From Effrenium voratum (taxonomy: Eukaryota > Sar > Dinophyceae > Suessiales > Symbiodiniaceae): a stretch of DNA of 64,000 nucleotides. Below the pieces are notes generated by a model, which was given only the letters and a program-made list of their open reading frames with translations, was not told the origin of the DNA and did not search any database. The position numbers and the translations under genes are program-made. Positions 45,407 through 57,609 of this stretch are shown piece after piece. Within the stretch, counting starts at the first letter, position 1. Each line of letters starts with the position of its first letter. Location of the stretch: positions 124,001-188,000 of the forward strand of contig CAUJNA010003503.1 of NCBI GenBank assembly GCA_963377175.1, written 5' to 3'.

Positions 45407-48400
45407 TTTGCAGAGCTGGCGACGAAGACACTGGGAGCTTTTATTTTCCAGTTTTGACTCTCAGAATCGCTTCAGACCCAGTTGATTTTGCGCGAGCAAA
45501 AGAGGCTTATGCTCCGTGCTACTTAGAAGATGGATGTCAACATAGTAGCTCTGAGCCTTGCAAATTTTGTTTGTTGGACTTTTTCTTTTCGCCTGGGAGG
45601 CTTTTTTGGCTAATCTTCGTTGATTTTACACCCCCTCGAAGGGATCCCAGGCGTGCGGTTTGAAACAAGCTCTGAGACGGCTAGCAAACCGACGACTGCG
45701 CAATGCCGAGGCACCATCGGCGACGTCACACCTTAGAGTCTGAGAGGCAACGAACAACAAAGCAGCATGTTCATTTCACGTCACTTGCACTAAGCAACCA
45801 GAGATCATGGCACAAATTGCTGCACGGATGCTCCTCAAAGTGGCGAGAGATGGTCGAAAAGGTGCTGCAATGGCTCCGGAAACAGTCTCTGAGGGGAGCT
45901 GGTCAAGCGAGAACTAAGTTGCTGCGTGGACTGCCTGGGTGTGTGGAGAGTATAGTCTCAAGATCTCAGATTGGGTGAATGATTGGATTCAGCAATACAA
46001 ACAAACACTTGGCGCTCGCACGGTTCAAATTGGCTCTGATCAAGTTGCACAGATCCAACGCGGCAGTCGCACTTGATGCCCAGACCTCTTAGAGATGGAG
46101 TTGCATTCCGCATCTTTTAAACGGCTGCCATGTCCAGCACATTGTTCCAGGAACCAGCTCCACGGGGAGCGACACAGTGCATCCCATCGATACAGCCAAA
46201 ACGTGATACGGGCTGCGTGGCTCATCTCCAGCTCGACGCTCTAATTGCCGACCATGTCTTTGGCGAAGGCCGTGAGCTATGTCACATGGCACGTAAATTC
46301 ACGTAAACCAGGCGAGTCAGTTTTAGGACGCACTTTTGCCAGCCAAAAGCATGCGGATGAAGTGAGACATGGCATCCCTTACTGACACCTTGCACTGTGC
46401 GTTTTTTGTTTGGCGCATGTTGGATTCTTGCCGTTAGCTCAATGTGGCGGCTAGCATATCGGCGGAATAGCTTGGCTAAGAAACAGGGCAATTTGGGAAG
46501 TGGCCACAACACCAGAAGTGAGTTTCAGACAGGTCATGCCCACGCGCGTCCGGCCCTCAGCACCATTGTAGAAAACGGAAAGGCATTACTGGCGGTTTCA
46601 TGTAGGTGTAGACATTGCCGCCAAAGCTATTTCTCTGAATCACATTGGACTTCACGTGAATCAGCTTGGTTTATTGCTGGATCCATCCGACTTTCAGACG
46701 ATCTCTCAGAGACCCAAGCACAGACTGCAGAGCTGCCCAGCAGCACACGGTGGTCACAGATTCCACCATCCCATCATGCTGAACAAAGAAAACAAAAAGA
46801 AACACCTGCAACACCCACCCTATGCTTTCCATTACCGTCACTCCATGACCTTGGGCTTTCTGCTGAGTTTACAGCCCTCGCTTGCCAGGTACAAGTTGCG
46901 GGTGTTCTAGCCCGCTGGACGCGGCCTTAGAACAGCTTGGTTTTTGGCGCTGGGCGACTGACTGCAGCATTCTTCAACATTGGCTTGGTATGTCTGCTGC
47001 AAAGTCCCAGTCGGTTTTCTACTAGTTCGCCTACACAAAGGCGAAATCTCGCGAGTTTCCTTTTCAGCGAAGCCCGAGTCGGTGGGTCGAATTCCAGGCC
47101 ACAGGTGGCTCGGTTGCCCGGAGGCACGGCGGACGCCATCCGGAGTTCGACCCTTTCAGTCTATGGCTTCCACCCTCAGGGAAATCCGGGTTGCCCTTCA
47201 TATAGTGGTGGTTTGTATTTCCCATTAAACCGTGGGGGTAGTTGTATATAGTGGCCATGTAGCGGTTGTAAATTGAGCCCTGCAAGTAGTGGTTTGGGCC
47301 AGTGGAAACCATCTAGGGAGTAAGAGCAGATTCACAGATTGGACCAGCTTAGCCAAGCTGAGCCTCGGGCTGATCTGGGGCCAGGCCAGCGATGTCTGAA
47401 GCGCGAGTTCACGACCCTCACGGCCAGAAGTTCTGGCTTTGGGGCGCTCGGGCAAGCTCAAGGGAAAGGATATTTTTTTGACTTGTCTACTTCCCCAGAA
47501 TTAGCTCCCCATAATTGCATTTTTGCTTTTTTGGGGTCCTTTGTTTTCCACAAAGCAGGCAAAACAAAAGTGATGTCTTGCTGGGGTTCTAATTCTGGCC
47601 TGGTCTAAACCACTCTGGACCACTTAAGCTGAAGGGAAACAACATGGACATAGGGAAGAGAACACCTGCCACGAGATGGCAGAAAACGGCTTTATCTTGC
47701 AAGTAATGTTGAAGATGCGCGTTGCCTCTGGAAGAGTCTTGAAGCTGCGGCCTTGAGCATTTTGAGTGCCATTTCTTCCAATCCAAGCTGCACTGCGAAA
47801 AGCAGGCTTTGGTGAGCATGGTCGCATGCAAAGCTTGGGGAGGTGAGTTCCGCCAAAATGGATGCGGCACTGAGTTGGATCTGAAGTTGCGTCCCAAATC
47901 TGGCCCTTGCCAGGCTGAGCTTCCGATGTGGAAAGCAGTGCCGGAGGCTCCCAAGGGGCTGGGTCCAAGGATAGAGAGCGGTTTGGGGCGAACCCTGAAT
48001 TTTATCCGACCCTGTTAGCAAGTGAAACCAAAACAGCGGCGTGACGGCATGTTTCGGAAATGTCATGCTTGGCGCAGGATTTGCCAAGCGGGGAACTTTG
48101 ACACATGCTGGGCACTCCACACAAAGTCACCAGGTTGTGATCGCAGGTGTTTGGGTCGGCATTGACTGCCTGGGGAGGGCCACATAGGCTGGCGCAAGCA
48201 ACCAGCCGGGATGCCCTCTGGAGATTTGCATGGCACCAGCCAGGTAAGCATTGCCCAGCGCCTCAGCGACATGATCGCACAACGGCCTGTTCTAGTAGCT
48301 ATGCTGCGGGCCTAGGCTCGACCCAGAGAACATGTCGGCGATGCTCTTGTTGGCAAAGGAAGTGACATGTTTGCACCCGCAGCAAGTTGCGGGTAAAGCC

Positions 48401-49726
48401 TACTGAGAGAGCTCCCTTGAATGCACTGATGTGATACAAGAGTTGGGGAGCGCATCAATGTCGAGTTAGACTTCCACCCGAAACGTTTTTGGGCACCAAG
48501 CGCAGCGTTGCTAAGATGTTCTTTATCCAATAAAGTCGTGTGCGGTTCAGTTGATCTCCGAGCGCTCTTCTGCTCACTAAGGCTGACTTGCGCTGGGAAG
48601 GCTTTCATAGCAGATCTCATCGTGCAGGCAAGTTCCCGGATCCAAGTACAAGGCTATCAAAGGGGGTGCTTCTGCCAAAAGCGATCTGGATCTACTCACA
48701 GGTTGAAGCCCTGAATTATCACCTAGGGGCTTGTGAATCCTATCTAATTTTTCCTTGCCTGGCGGGTGGAGAGTTAGGCAGCGAGTGACGTGTGGTTTGG
48801 GACCCACACAGCATTGCTGCAGGTCTGCATAAACAAGAAGGAGGTCGACCAGAAGAGGTCGCTACTGCCGCGATCTTAGCATTCTGCGTGCCACACTTTT
48901 GCGGAACCACCAGGGAGCAAGACAAGAGTTTGAAGATTGAGCCTCCAGGTTGAGTCACAATCAAAACCTGGTCAGATTTAGGTTAGCAAGGGAAGTCCCA
49001 ACCATAAATGGGTTTGGCCGCCTGTTCAATTCTCCACCTGGTTCTTTCTGGCTACACAGTTTTCATCCGGGTTTTGGTTGAGCCTCCAGCTTTCAATTTC
49101 GGGACTCACCCCTGAAACGATAAGTTCCTGAAAGTTTTGCCTTGAGGTTCCTGTCCTTCGGTGGCCTCTTCCAGGGCGGCTTCCAGTTCTTCCTGTGGAA
49201 TGCCCGCCGGTTGCCTTTGGAGGGGCACGGGGGAACTTGGGATGGCTGGCAGAGTTTGGACCATAGCACTCGTGACACATCAGCCATTTGGCATCAACAC
49301 TGGGCAGTGGCTAATTTTGAGGTTCCCTTCTGGTCACTGCGGAAACAAGGGGAAGCAGAAGGACTGGGCCACGTGGCAGCCACGCCTGGCTCAGGTAGTT
49401 TTCGAGCGCCTTTTTCCGGGCGCAAGTGCAGCTGCAAGCTTGTCAAAGCTAGCTGCTGCTCGCCGGCATTGAACTTATCCCCAAATGGTGGCAGTGGAGT
49501 GGGTCTATTCGTCTAAATGCATTTCTGACACCCAACACTGCCCAACACTATGGCCTGACCATTTGTAAATATCGCGTACATCAAGCATTTAGTGTAATAT
49601 CAACGTATGTGGCAAAAAATGCAAGACTGCGGCCCAGTTTTAAGCGTCTCTCTGTGTGCACGCGGAGTTCCTGATCAACCCAGGAACCATTTCATGCAGG
49701 GGGGCGATGGTTCCTTTGGCGTGCAA
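45407..49726. other. Unassigned 4.3-kb region downstream of the transporter
   Basis: No gene is recognised. A 91-codon + ORF at 45703-45978 is basic (MPRHHRRRHTLESERQRT) and lacks a family. Overlapping ORFs on both strands at 46397-46930 and 47624-48120 have no motif. A family C-like AT-rich stretch (ggggtcctttgttttcc) lies at 47460-47560. No repeat array occurs here. Confidence 0.35.
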
Positions 49727-50589
49727 CCGCACCATTGGAACGTGAAGTCAATCCAGGACGCTGGATTGACGTACCTGCCTGTGAAACAGAGTCTATTTGG
49801 TCCCCCCCCCCCTTGACGTGCTGTTGCTTCTCCTTTCTCCCTTTTCAAGTAGCTGGAGTGAAGCTTCGTGTCTGCGCCCGTTTCGCCAATCGAACCGCCC
49901 AGATGATGTTGCTGACTCGAAGCTGCTGACACGAATCAAACCCACTCGCATCAACCCCGCTCGAACTTCAGCCTTCTTGCACTTGGGAGTTTAAGTGTGT
50001 ACACCCCAGTTAGGAGACTCTTGGGTGCACCCATTGAGGGGACTATGCCGTTAAATTTGACCTCACGTATGCCGCGATTTTCTCCTTTGCACCTTTCTCC
50101 TTCAAGGTTTCCAACCACGTGCGTGTTGCTCATGATGGCTGTTGTCGCGTTGCGCGTGGTTGTCTGTCTTCCCCATCAACCGCGTGTCTTCGCCTGTAAG
50201 GGATGGATTCTCCTTCCTCCCAGTCTCGCTTTCCTGCCTGTCGCGAACCGCGTGCTTGTTGGTACTCTTTCTCTTCGCCCGTTCAGGGATGGTCTGTTTG
50301 TCTTCGAGTTGTTTTCCTTTCTTCTCGTTGTCTTCTTCCTGCCTGCCTTTCTGCTCGCGCTCCCCGTTCTCCTCACGCAGTTTGGCTTGACGTCTTCTTC
50401 CGCTGCTTCCACGTGCGCCTCCTCTCAGACCCTTCGCGAGATTCGACGTCCTCTTCTTCAGTTGCGGTCCCTTTCCCTTTGTTTGTTTGGGCGGGCTGCG
50501 TCGCCATAATACGCACACCGCTCTCTTCCTCCTGGGCGGGTTGTGGCACGCTAAGTACGCAGACTTACTTACCATCTTTCCTTCCTTGT

Positions 50590-50633
50590 CAACTCTTTGT
50601 TTTCCTTTCTTTCTCTCTGTCTCTTTCTCTCTT

Positions 50634-50726
<93 letters not shown>

Positions 50727-50753
50727 TCATTCTTTCTTTCTTTCTTTCTTCCT

Positions 50754-50785
<32 letters not shown>

Positions 50786-50890
50786 TCCTGCTTTCTTTCA
50801 TTGATTCATTCATTCATTCTTTCTTTCTTGCTTGCTTGCTTGCTTGCGCTTGCCTTCTTGCTTGCTTCTCTTTCTCCCTTTTTCTGCCTT
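50590..50890. repeat. Polypyrimidine (TTTC)n tract 1
   Basis: About 300 bases of almost pure C/T on the + strand, mostly tttc tetramers with short ttcattcattc and ttgcttgcttgc runs. Long mirror-symmetric polypyrimidine tracts can form triplex (H-DNA). Part of block Q of the segmental duplication. Confidence 0.95.
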
Positions 50891-51892
50891 TTCCGTGCTA
50901 CTTTGCGTTCCTCCTCTTCGCCCGTTTAGGGATGGCCTCTTCCCCATCTCGTTCTTCAACTTCGGGGTGCTCGCTACGAGGTTTAGGACGTTTTGCGCTG
51001 TTAGGGTTGTTGCCCTCGTCGGAGACCCTAAACCTAGTTCCCCTGCTTTTCTCGTTTCTTGGCCGGGGTTTGGCCCGCGGAGACCCAACCTTCTGCCTCT
51101 TTGCCTTGTTTTGGTTTATTTCGCTCTTTTGCTCGCCCAACGGACCGCACCGTTGGAACGTGAAGTCAATCCAGGACGCTGGATTGACGTACCTGCCTGT
51201 GTTTCAACGTCTCTTTGGTCCCCCCCTGTACGTGCTGTTGCTTCTCCTTTCTCCCTTTTCAAGTAACTGGAGTGAAGCTTCGTGTCTGCGCCCGTTTCGC
51301 CAATCGAACCGCCCAGATGATGTTGCTGACTCGAAGCTGCTGACACGAATCAAACCCACTCGCATCAACCCCGCTCGAACTTCAGCCTTCTTCCACTTGG
51401 GAGTTTAAGTGTGTACACCCCAGTTGGGGGACTCTTGGATGCGCCCATTGAGGGGACTATGCCGTTAAATTTGACCTCATGTATGCCACGATTTTCTCCT
51501 TTGCACCTTTCTCCTTCAAGGTTTCCAACCACGTGTCCGGCTGCGTCCTGACAGTGCCTTGCGTTTTGACCAATCGGCTGGTTGTCACGGGTGAATGGGC
51601 AGTGTTGGATGGACCCTGCCCCCTTTCCTGCCTTACGGGTGTGGTTGTGGCTTAGTATTGGCGCGAGGGATCACGCCGGGAAGAGCCTGCGGGGAGGTAA
51701 AGCATCTCCAGCACGTCACGCTGTCTTGCCCTTATGCCGGCCAGCCATGGAACGTCCTGATAACGCTTGCGGAGGGACGGCCGCGACGGCAGGGTGGACC
51801 GTGCTGTAAATCCATCCATGCATCCATCCATCCATCCAGCCATTTATCCTTCTAACCACGTGCGTGTTGCTCATGATGGCCTTACCATCTTT

Positions 51893-51942
51893 CCTTCCTT
51901 GTCAACTCTTTGTTTTCCATTCTTTCTCTCTGTTTCTTTCTC

Positions 51943-51982
<40 letters not shown>

Positions 51983-52042
51983 TCAATCTTTCTTGCTTTC
52001 CTTTCTTTATTGTTTTCCTTTCTTTCTCTCTGCCCCTTTCTC

Positions 52043-52085
<43 letters not shown>

Positions 52086-52345
52086 GTCTTTCTGTCTTTC
52101 TGTCTTTCTGTCTTTCTGTCTTTCTGTCTTTCTGTCTTTCTGTCTTTCTGTCTTTCTGTCTTTCTGTCTTTCTTTCTTTCTGTTTTTCTGTCTTTCTGTC
52201 TTTCTTTCTTTCGGTCTTTCCGTCTTTCTGTCTTTCTGTCTTTCTTCTCTCCTTCTTTATCTCTATATTTCTTTGTTTCTTTGTTTCTTTGTTTCTTTTT
52301 TTTTCTTTCTTTCTTTGTTTCTTTCTCCCTTTTTTTTTCTCCCTT
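51893..52345. repeat. Polypyrimidine (TTTC/TTTCTGTC)n tract 2
   Basis: The counterpart of the first tract in the second duplication unit. It is longer, with an (tttctgtc)n core at about 52080-52160. The two tracts have expanded independently while their flanks stayed similar. Confidence 0.95.
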
Positions 52346-52783
52346 TTTCTTTCCGTGCTACTTCGTGTTCCTCCTCTTCGCCTGTTTAGGGTTGGCCTCT
52401 TCCCCCTCTCGTTCTTCAACTTTGGGGTGTTTGCCCTTGTCGGAGACCCTAAACCTAGTTCGCCTGCTTTTCTCGTTTCTTGGCCGGGGTTTGGCCCGCA
52501 GAGACCCAACCGTCTGCCTCTTTGCTTGGTTTTGGTTTATTTCGCTCTTTTTCCCGCCCAACGGACCGCGCCATTGGAGTGGTACAAAGTCTATTTGACC
52601 CCCCCTTGAAGCGCTGTTGCTTCTCCTTTCTCCCTTTTCAAGTAACTAGAGTGAAACTTCGTGTCTGCGCCCGTTTCGCCACTTGCGCAACCCGCGCTAC
52701 TGACTTGAAGCTCCTGACTCGAATCAAATCCACTCGCATCAATCCCGCGCGAACTTCAGCGTTCTCCCATGTGGGAGTTGAAG

Positions 52784-52806
52784 TGTGCGCGTGCGCGTGC
52801 GCGTGG

Positions 52807-52887
<81 letters not shown>

Positions 52888-52891
52888 TCCG

Positions 52892-52926
<35 letters not shown>

Positions 52927-52927
52927 C

Positions 52928-52970
<43 letters not shown>

Positions 52971-53218
52971 GTATGTATGTGTGTGTGAGTGTGTGTGTGT
53001 GTTTCTGTGTCTGTGTCTGTGTCTGTGTCTGTGTCTGTGTCTGTGTCTGTGTCTGTGTATGTGTCTGTGTCTGTGTCTGTGTCTGTGTCTGTGTCTGTGC
53101 GCGTGTGTGTGTGGGTGCGTGCGTGCGTGCGTGCGTGCGTGCGTGTGTGTGCGTGTGCGTGTGGGTGTGGGTGAGGGTGTGTGTGTGTGTGGGTGCGCGC
53201 GCGTGTGTGTGTGTGTCA
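52784..53218. repeat. 430-bp alternating GT/GTGC/GTGTAT/GTGTCT tract
   Basis: Successive blocks of (gt)n, (gtgc)n, (gtgtat)n, (gtgtct)n and again (gtgc)n follow the third, truncated P block. The alternating purine-pyrimidine sequence is a strong Z-DNA candidate. It replaces the rest of the third duplication unit. Confidence 0.95.
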
Positions 53219-53417
53219 GTTTGTCATCACTCTCTTTAAACAATGAGACGCTGCGGTTCTGAAGCACCAGCAAGTCTCAGCAGGTCCTTGCCGAAAGTTA
53301 GATTACACAGATTTCTTTGGCGGGAGCCATGCATCTCTATGAACAGACCCGGAACCCGCACGGCTGCCATCGCAACTGTGTGTGTCTCAGAATTAGGAGC
53401 CCCTCTAGGTGGTGGGT

Positions 53418-53467
53418 CTTGGGGACCCTTTTGTTTCCCCTTAAAAATGTCCAAAAGGGTCCCCAAG
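53418..53467. repeat. Perfect 16-bp inverted repeat (hairpin), family C type
   Basis: Arms cttggggacccttttg and caaaagggtccccaag are exact reverse complements, separated by 18 bases (tttccccttaaaaatgtc). Similar words (ccttttggtttccctttaaa type) recur, less perfectly, near 39270-39360, 44030-44110, 47520 and 63405. It may be the minimal form of a third short inverted-repeat family. Confidence 0.85.
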
Positions 53468-54349
53468 CCAAGACAGAGCCGCCTAGGCCACGAATTTTGT
53501 CGCTGACCCGCTGTTCTTCTTCCCGACCTTCTATACCATGAAGGAGGCTGGAACCATGTTCCCTGGTGAGACGGACTCGAATCCACTGGAGGTTGAACAT
53601 GGGTTTGTTCGGGTTCTTGTCAGAAAGGATGTGTTGGGGGGACGAGTTTTGCAAGTCACAACCAGCTGAGCTGACGAGTTTAGGCAATGGATGGAGACTC
53701 CAGCGGCTTGGGGACAGTCACTGCAGCCCTTTCCAAGCGGGGTGGCCAAGGGGACTGCAAAGGGTTTGATGATCTTCACATTTTTGTGGGAGGCCCTTTT
53801 TGGGCTGGTTTGAAGGGACACTACTGGGAAGAGATCAATCCTGCAGGGTCTCCAGACCATGACCCACGGAGTCTTGAAAACAGAGAACGATCAACTTGCA
53901 CAGTTGTTTTTCTTTTTTAATCTATGAGAACTGAGCGATGAACGCAGCAACCCGGACCTCTGCAGCATTCATAGTTGCTGCGGGTCAAACCTGAGGTACA
54001 AGGCGAACTGCATGCAGGATTTGACGATGAGCTGGACATTCTGGTTGCCAGGCCGGGCATGACGTAGGTGGGTGGGGCAGTTCAGGATTGGCAGTGACGC
54101 CTGCGTGCGAGAGGGCTCGAGCTTGCCAACTCTTGCTGTAACTGTGCGTTGCTTATGAGGAGCGCAGCACAATCCTTCCAGAAACGCGTCCATTGAATCA
54201 TGTCCTGTCAGGCCACTATGTGACGTACTTTTTGTCGAACTCTCAGAAGGAGGGGTGATGCCTGTCCCTTTACAGGCTCCTTAACATGTGAGTCAATCAG
54301 TCGCCTGCCTGCCTGCCTGATTGCTTGCTTGCTTGCTTGTTCATTCTAA

Positions 54350-54545
54350 ATATGTCTCTTTCTTTTTGTCTTTCTCTTTCTTTCCTCTTTCTCTTGCTTG
54401 TCTCCCTCTCCTTCTCGTTCTCTCTCTCTCTCTCTCTCTCTTCTTCGCTGTCTTTCCTTCTCTCTCTCTCTCTTCTTCGCTTTCTTTCCTTCTCTCCTTC
54501 TCTCTCTCTCTCTTTTTCTTTCTTTGTTTATTTCTTTCTTTGCCG
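54350..54545. repeat. CT-rich simple tract
   Basis: About 195 bases of tttct, ctct and cttt words on the + strand. ORFs of Ser/Leu/Phe repeats overlapping it are compositional. Confidence 0.9.
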
Positions 54546-55061
54546 GATTGGAAGTTGAACGCATGTTAAGCACACACCCACAGCTTCCGCTGCGCAAGCC
54601 GTGGCCGTGCCAAGGCTTCCATTGCACCTGCGGGTGTCTGCTCCTTAAGACCCAGCGGCCAGGTAAGGTTTCTGGTTGGTGACGGAAATCGTGGATTCGA
54701 TTGTGCAACATGTTTGCAACCCGCAGAATAAGGTCCTTGAGCATTGCTTTCATGCTGGGAATGCTTGCTCTGCGGCTACTATACTTGCGAAAGGGGCTTG
54801 GTTTTCCGCAGCCAGTATGCTGTCACGTTCAAGAATTCCTAGACATCAGCAAAACATAATGACATGGATGTTTTTTTTTTTTTTTGCGGTTGAAGGCAAA
54901 GGCAACTCCCCCACCGGTAAACTGCCACGCGGGCCAACATCAGCCGCTGGCAATTCTGTACCTAATGGAACCAAGCAGATCTGGTGACCAAACAGGGCAA
55001 TATTGTGGGTCCCACTGAACTTCTTTGGGAGTGTACCTCAACTTGCCATCTCATGCAACAG

Positions 55062-55250
55062 GCCCTGGGCAGCTTGCGCCTCCTTCGGGTACCTTTGTGC
55101 AGGGCTCGGATCGGATTCCGCGATCGAAAAGCCGTGGGCTCCGCTCGGCTTTTCGCCAATCTCCGATGGTTTCTGAGGCGTGCTGAGCGCTTTGAGGCGT
55201 GGGCACTGTCTTGCGACTGTGAACGCGCGATGGCACCGGGGAATGAGATG
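55062..55250 (+). CDS. Coding-looking exon, function unknown
   Basis: Follows an acceptor-like gcaacag and stays open with an Arg-rich, Trp/Phe-containing product (RIGFRDRKAVGSARLFANLR, then WFLRRAERFEAWALSCDCER). Composition is protein-like and the stretch is free of repeats. No family was recognised. The minus strand is also open (99 codons), which lowers confidence. Confidence 0.35.
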
Positions 55251-56040
55251 CACGCTGAGTTGGTCCAACTTCTCTCCCCCCCTCACTTCATCCAAACAGA
55301 GACAGAGAAAGGGGCACGCGCACAAGCAAAGAGGCATTCAGGCTGATTGGCACGTGGCACAGGGTCTGGAATACTTTTGCTGCACTGGTTTGGCTTTTGG
55401 CAGGGGCGGTGGGGCAGAGCCGTGAGATCCGGAAGGCAAGCGTTTGCCGAGCAAACTTATGCATTCGCAGCGAAGCCTGAAACTGAAATTTCCTTGAGAG
55501 CCATTGGAAGAGGGCGCTATTGTTTTCAGCAGACTTCCCCTCGCAGTACTGATTCGCCCATGCGGCTTCTCTGCCCAAACTCTTCGTGGAGTTCGTGGAG
55601 TAATTACAGATAGTACAGGATCTGTGCATGCCGGCAGTTGTCTTACTCCTCAAGGAGCTGTCTTGAGACACGCCGGCAAGTGCTGCTCTGCAGCCATACC
55701 CAAGCTCCCCAGCCAAAAGCTGCGGTGATGCTTCACAACTACATTTTAATGCCACACGGTCCGGCTGCACTTGGTGGGGACATTTGAGCTCTGGGCCAGT
55801 TGGGAGGTCCCAACGTTGGGGAAGCAGCCAATGGGACGGAGTCCCGTGTAGGCTAAGCCTCCGTGGTTGTTCCAACTTTGCTTTGAACCATGCCTGCAGC
55901 TGTCAGTCGCATTCCTGCACAGCTCAGTGCTCCGACCACGTGTGCACAGCGGTGCAGAATGCATCGATCTAAGAACAGATAGTGATCAGCCCGGGCCAGA
56001 TGGATCGCTCCCTCACTCACTCTCTGTCTCTCTCTCTCTC

Positions 56041-56084
<44 letters not shown>

Positions 56085-57609
56085 TGCTGTCCTGGAGTCT
56101 ATTGGCCCAGGTGGCAGAAGCCTGTCCACCCCATTAAATATGCGCTTCGGACGGGGCTTGTTTCTGTATTTTCTGGCCGGGTCCCTGCCCATTTGTTGCA
56201 AACCCTGAGCCATTTTGCCGCCACGCACTCCGCGTGGCGTTCCAAAGGGCTGCTGCTTTGGGCTGCAAAGGGGTGCCATGCGCACACGAGGGATCAGCAA
56301 GGCGGGGCTTGTTGATTTGTTGCTTATTCTCGGAAACCCAGACGTAGAGCAAGTCTTTTATTGAAGGGTGGTTGTAGGAAATGCAGTGAGAACGGCCTGG
56401 TGCCTGGGCTTGATCTCGGGGTGCAGTGAGCCCCAGTCAGTTTCGAGGCACCCGCGTGTCTTGCTCAAGCTTTTAGCTGAGCCCCGTGGCCGCGATGGGG
56501 CCCAGCTGTCATGCTTGGCATTGATCACCCATCTTGGAGTTGCAGCCTTTCATAGATCCTGAGGTTGAGGGTTGGCGATGCTACGAAGCGCGCGAGTGTC
56601 TTGCAATGTGGAAAGGGGAGGGATACGGGTAGAGAAGACACCTGCAAGCTAGATAGGGGCTCAGAAGTCCCAATCCGCTGTGGTGTGTGGGTGTGTCAAC
56701 TCTACCAAAGCTCGCGGCAGGGCCAAGAAGGATGCCAAGGCTGACTCTGCCCGGAGGGTGTGCTTGACGTGTGCAGCGGGGAATGAACTGCACATCCGAG
56801 TGCTGAACAAGTTTAAACAGGGATGCAACTGGGGGGAGCCTATGCCAAACCCCTCTATCCTGCGCGCATGACCCGGTTGCATGTGAGACTGCAAATTCAG
56901 CCATACGGATTGTCGCCTAACAGGGAAGCTCCAGTTGGATTGGGCAGCATAGGAGAGCAAGCTATGTCGCTGGCCAAATCTGACATGGACACATACACAA
57001 AGCACTTGACACACGAATCGACTCTATTACAGGCAATGACGAGTATAGCCGGTGGTTGATTGAATCTGGCTGTGAGAAAAGCTGTACAAGGTATAGTGTA
57101 GGCTGTGGGTGTTGGATTGATATCTTCAGGTGTTGGCGTGCTTTTGCAGTTGCAGCCTCGCCCAATTGATGGTTATTTCGTATGCAAATTGCGTGCATGT
57201 GATCAGGGCGGCTTACGTACCAGGAGCAATTGACGCAGATTGTTCCTTGGAGCTGAACCGTTTACACGCGCAATGATTCGTTCTGAACAGAGCCGCACTG
57301 CAGATAGTGATTGAGGGAAGCTCTGGGGGGCGCTTGCCGCTGGATTTGGTTGGAGCCAGGCGCGCGGCGCGGAGAAGACTCGAAAGGAGCAGGCTGCGGG
57401 CTGGTGTTTGCGAGCGAAGATGCTGGTGGCTAGAGCAGTTTTGGTGCCTACACAGAACAACATGAGGGGATAGCGGAAACCGGCACCCCGGACAGGCAGA
57501 TGATGATGAGGAGGTCAGGAGCTTGTTCAAGCTACACAGTTGTATGGCGGGCGTGTTTTGCTCTGTCCTTTGGCGCTCTCACGTGCTCACGTTTGATTCT
57601 GAACTGGGC
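55251..57609. other. Unassigned region with a CT microsatellite
   Basis: A (tc)n tract lies at 56018-56092. A + stretch at 56698-56820 (RAKKDAKADSARRVCLTC, then NELHIRVLNKF) looks like a basic exon but is not identified. The rest shows no supportable gene. Confidence 0.35.

Larger units (their letters stand above)
49727..52780. repeat. About 1.4-kb tandem segmental duplication, two units plus a fragment
   Basis: Block P (starts ccattggaacgtgaagtcaa, ends ggtttccaaccacgtg) occurs at 49732-50118 and 51151-51535, and a truncated copy at 52562-52780. Block Q (accatctttccttccttgtc, then a polypyrimidine tract, then gtttagg(g/a)(a/t)tggcctcttcc and cggagaccctaaacctag) occurs at 50570-51148 and 51886-52561. 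The order P-x-Q is kept, while the connector x differs (450 bp versus 350 bp with a catc tandem). Within the copies unique sequence is well over 90% alike by eye, so the duplication is fairly recent. The 401-codon ORF through the first copy is low complexity. Confidence 0.9.
53219..55061. other. Region with a perfect hairpin and CT-rich tract, no recognised gene
   Basis: Holds the hairpin at 53418-53467 and a CT-rich tract at about 54350-54545. ORFs on both strands (up to 135 codons) show no family. A + stretch at 54893-54985 (GPTSAAGNSVPNGTK) is weakly exon-like. Confidence 0.35.

Noticed and set aside
50203..51408. 401-codon + strand ORF, the longest in the window
   Set aside because: It runs through a (TTTC)n tract and repeated block Q/P sequence; the product is Phe/Leu/Ser low complexity and its ends are duplicated repeat DNA.
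52480..53273. 260-codon + and 211-codon - ORFs (Cys-Val or His-Thr repeats)
   Set aside because: Translation of the GT/GTGC microsatellite.
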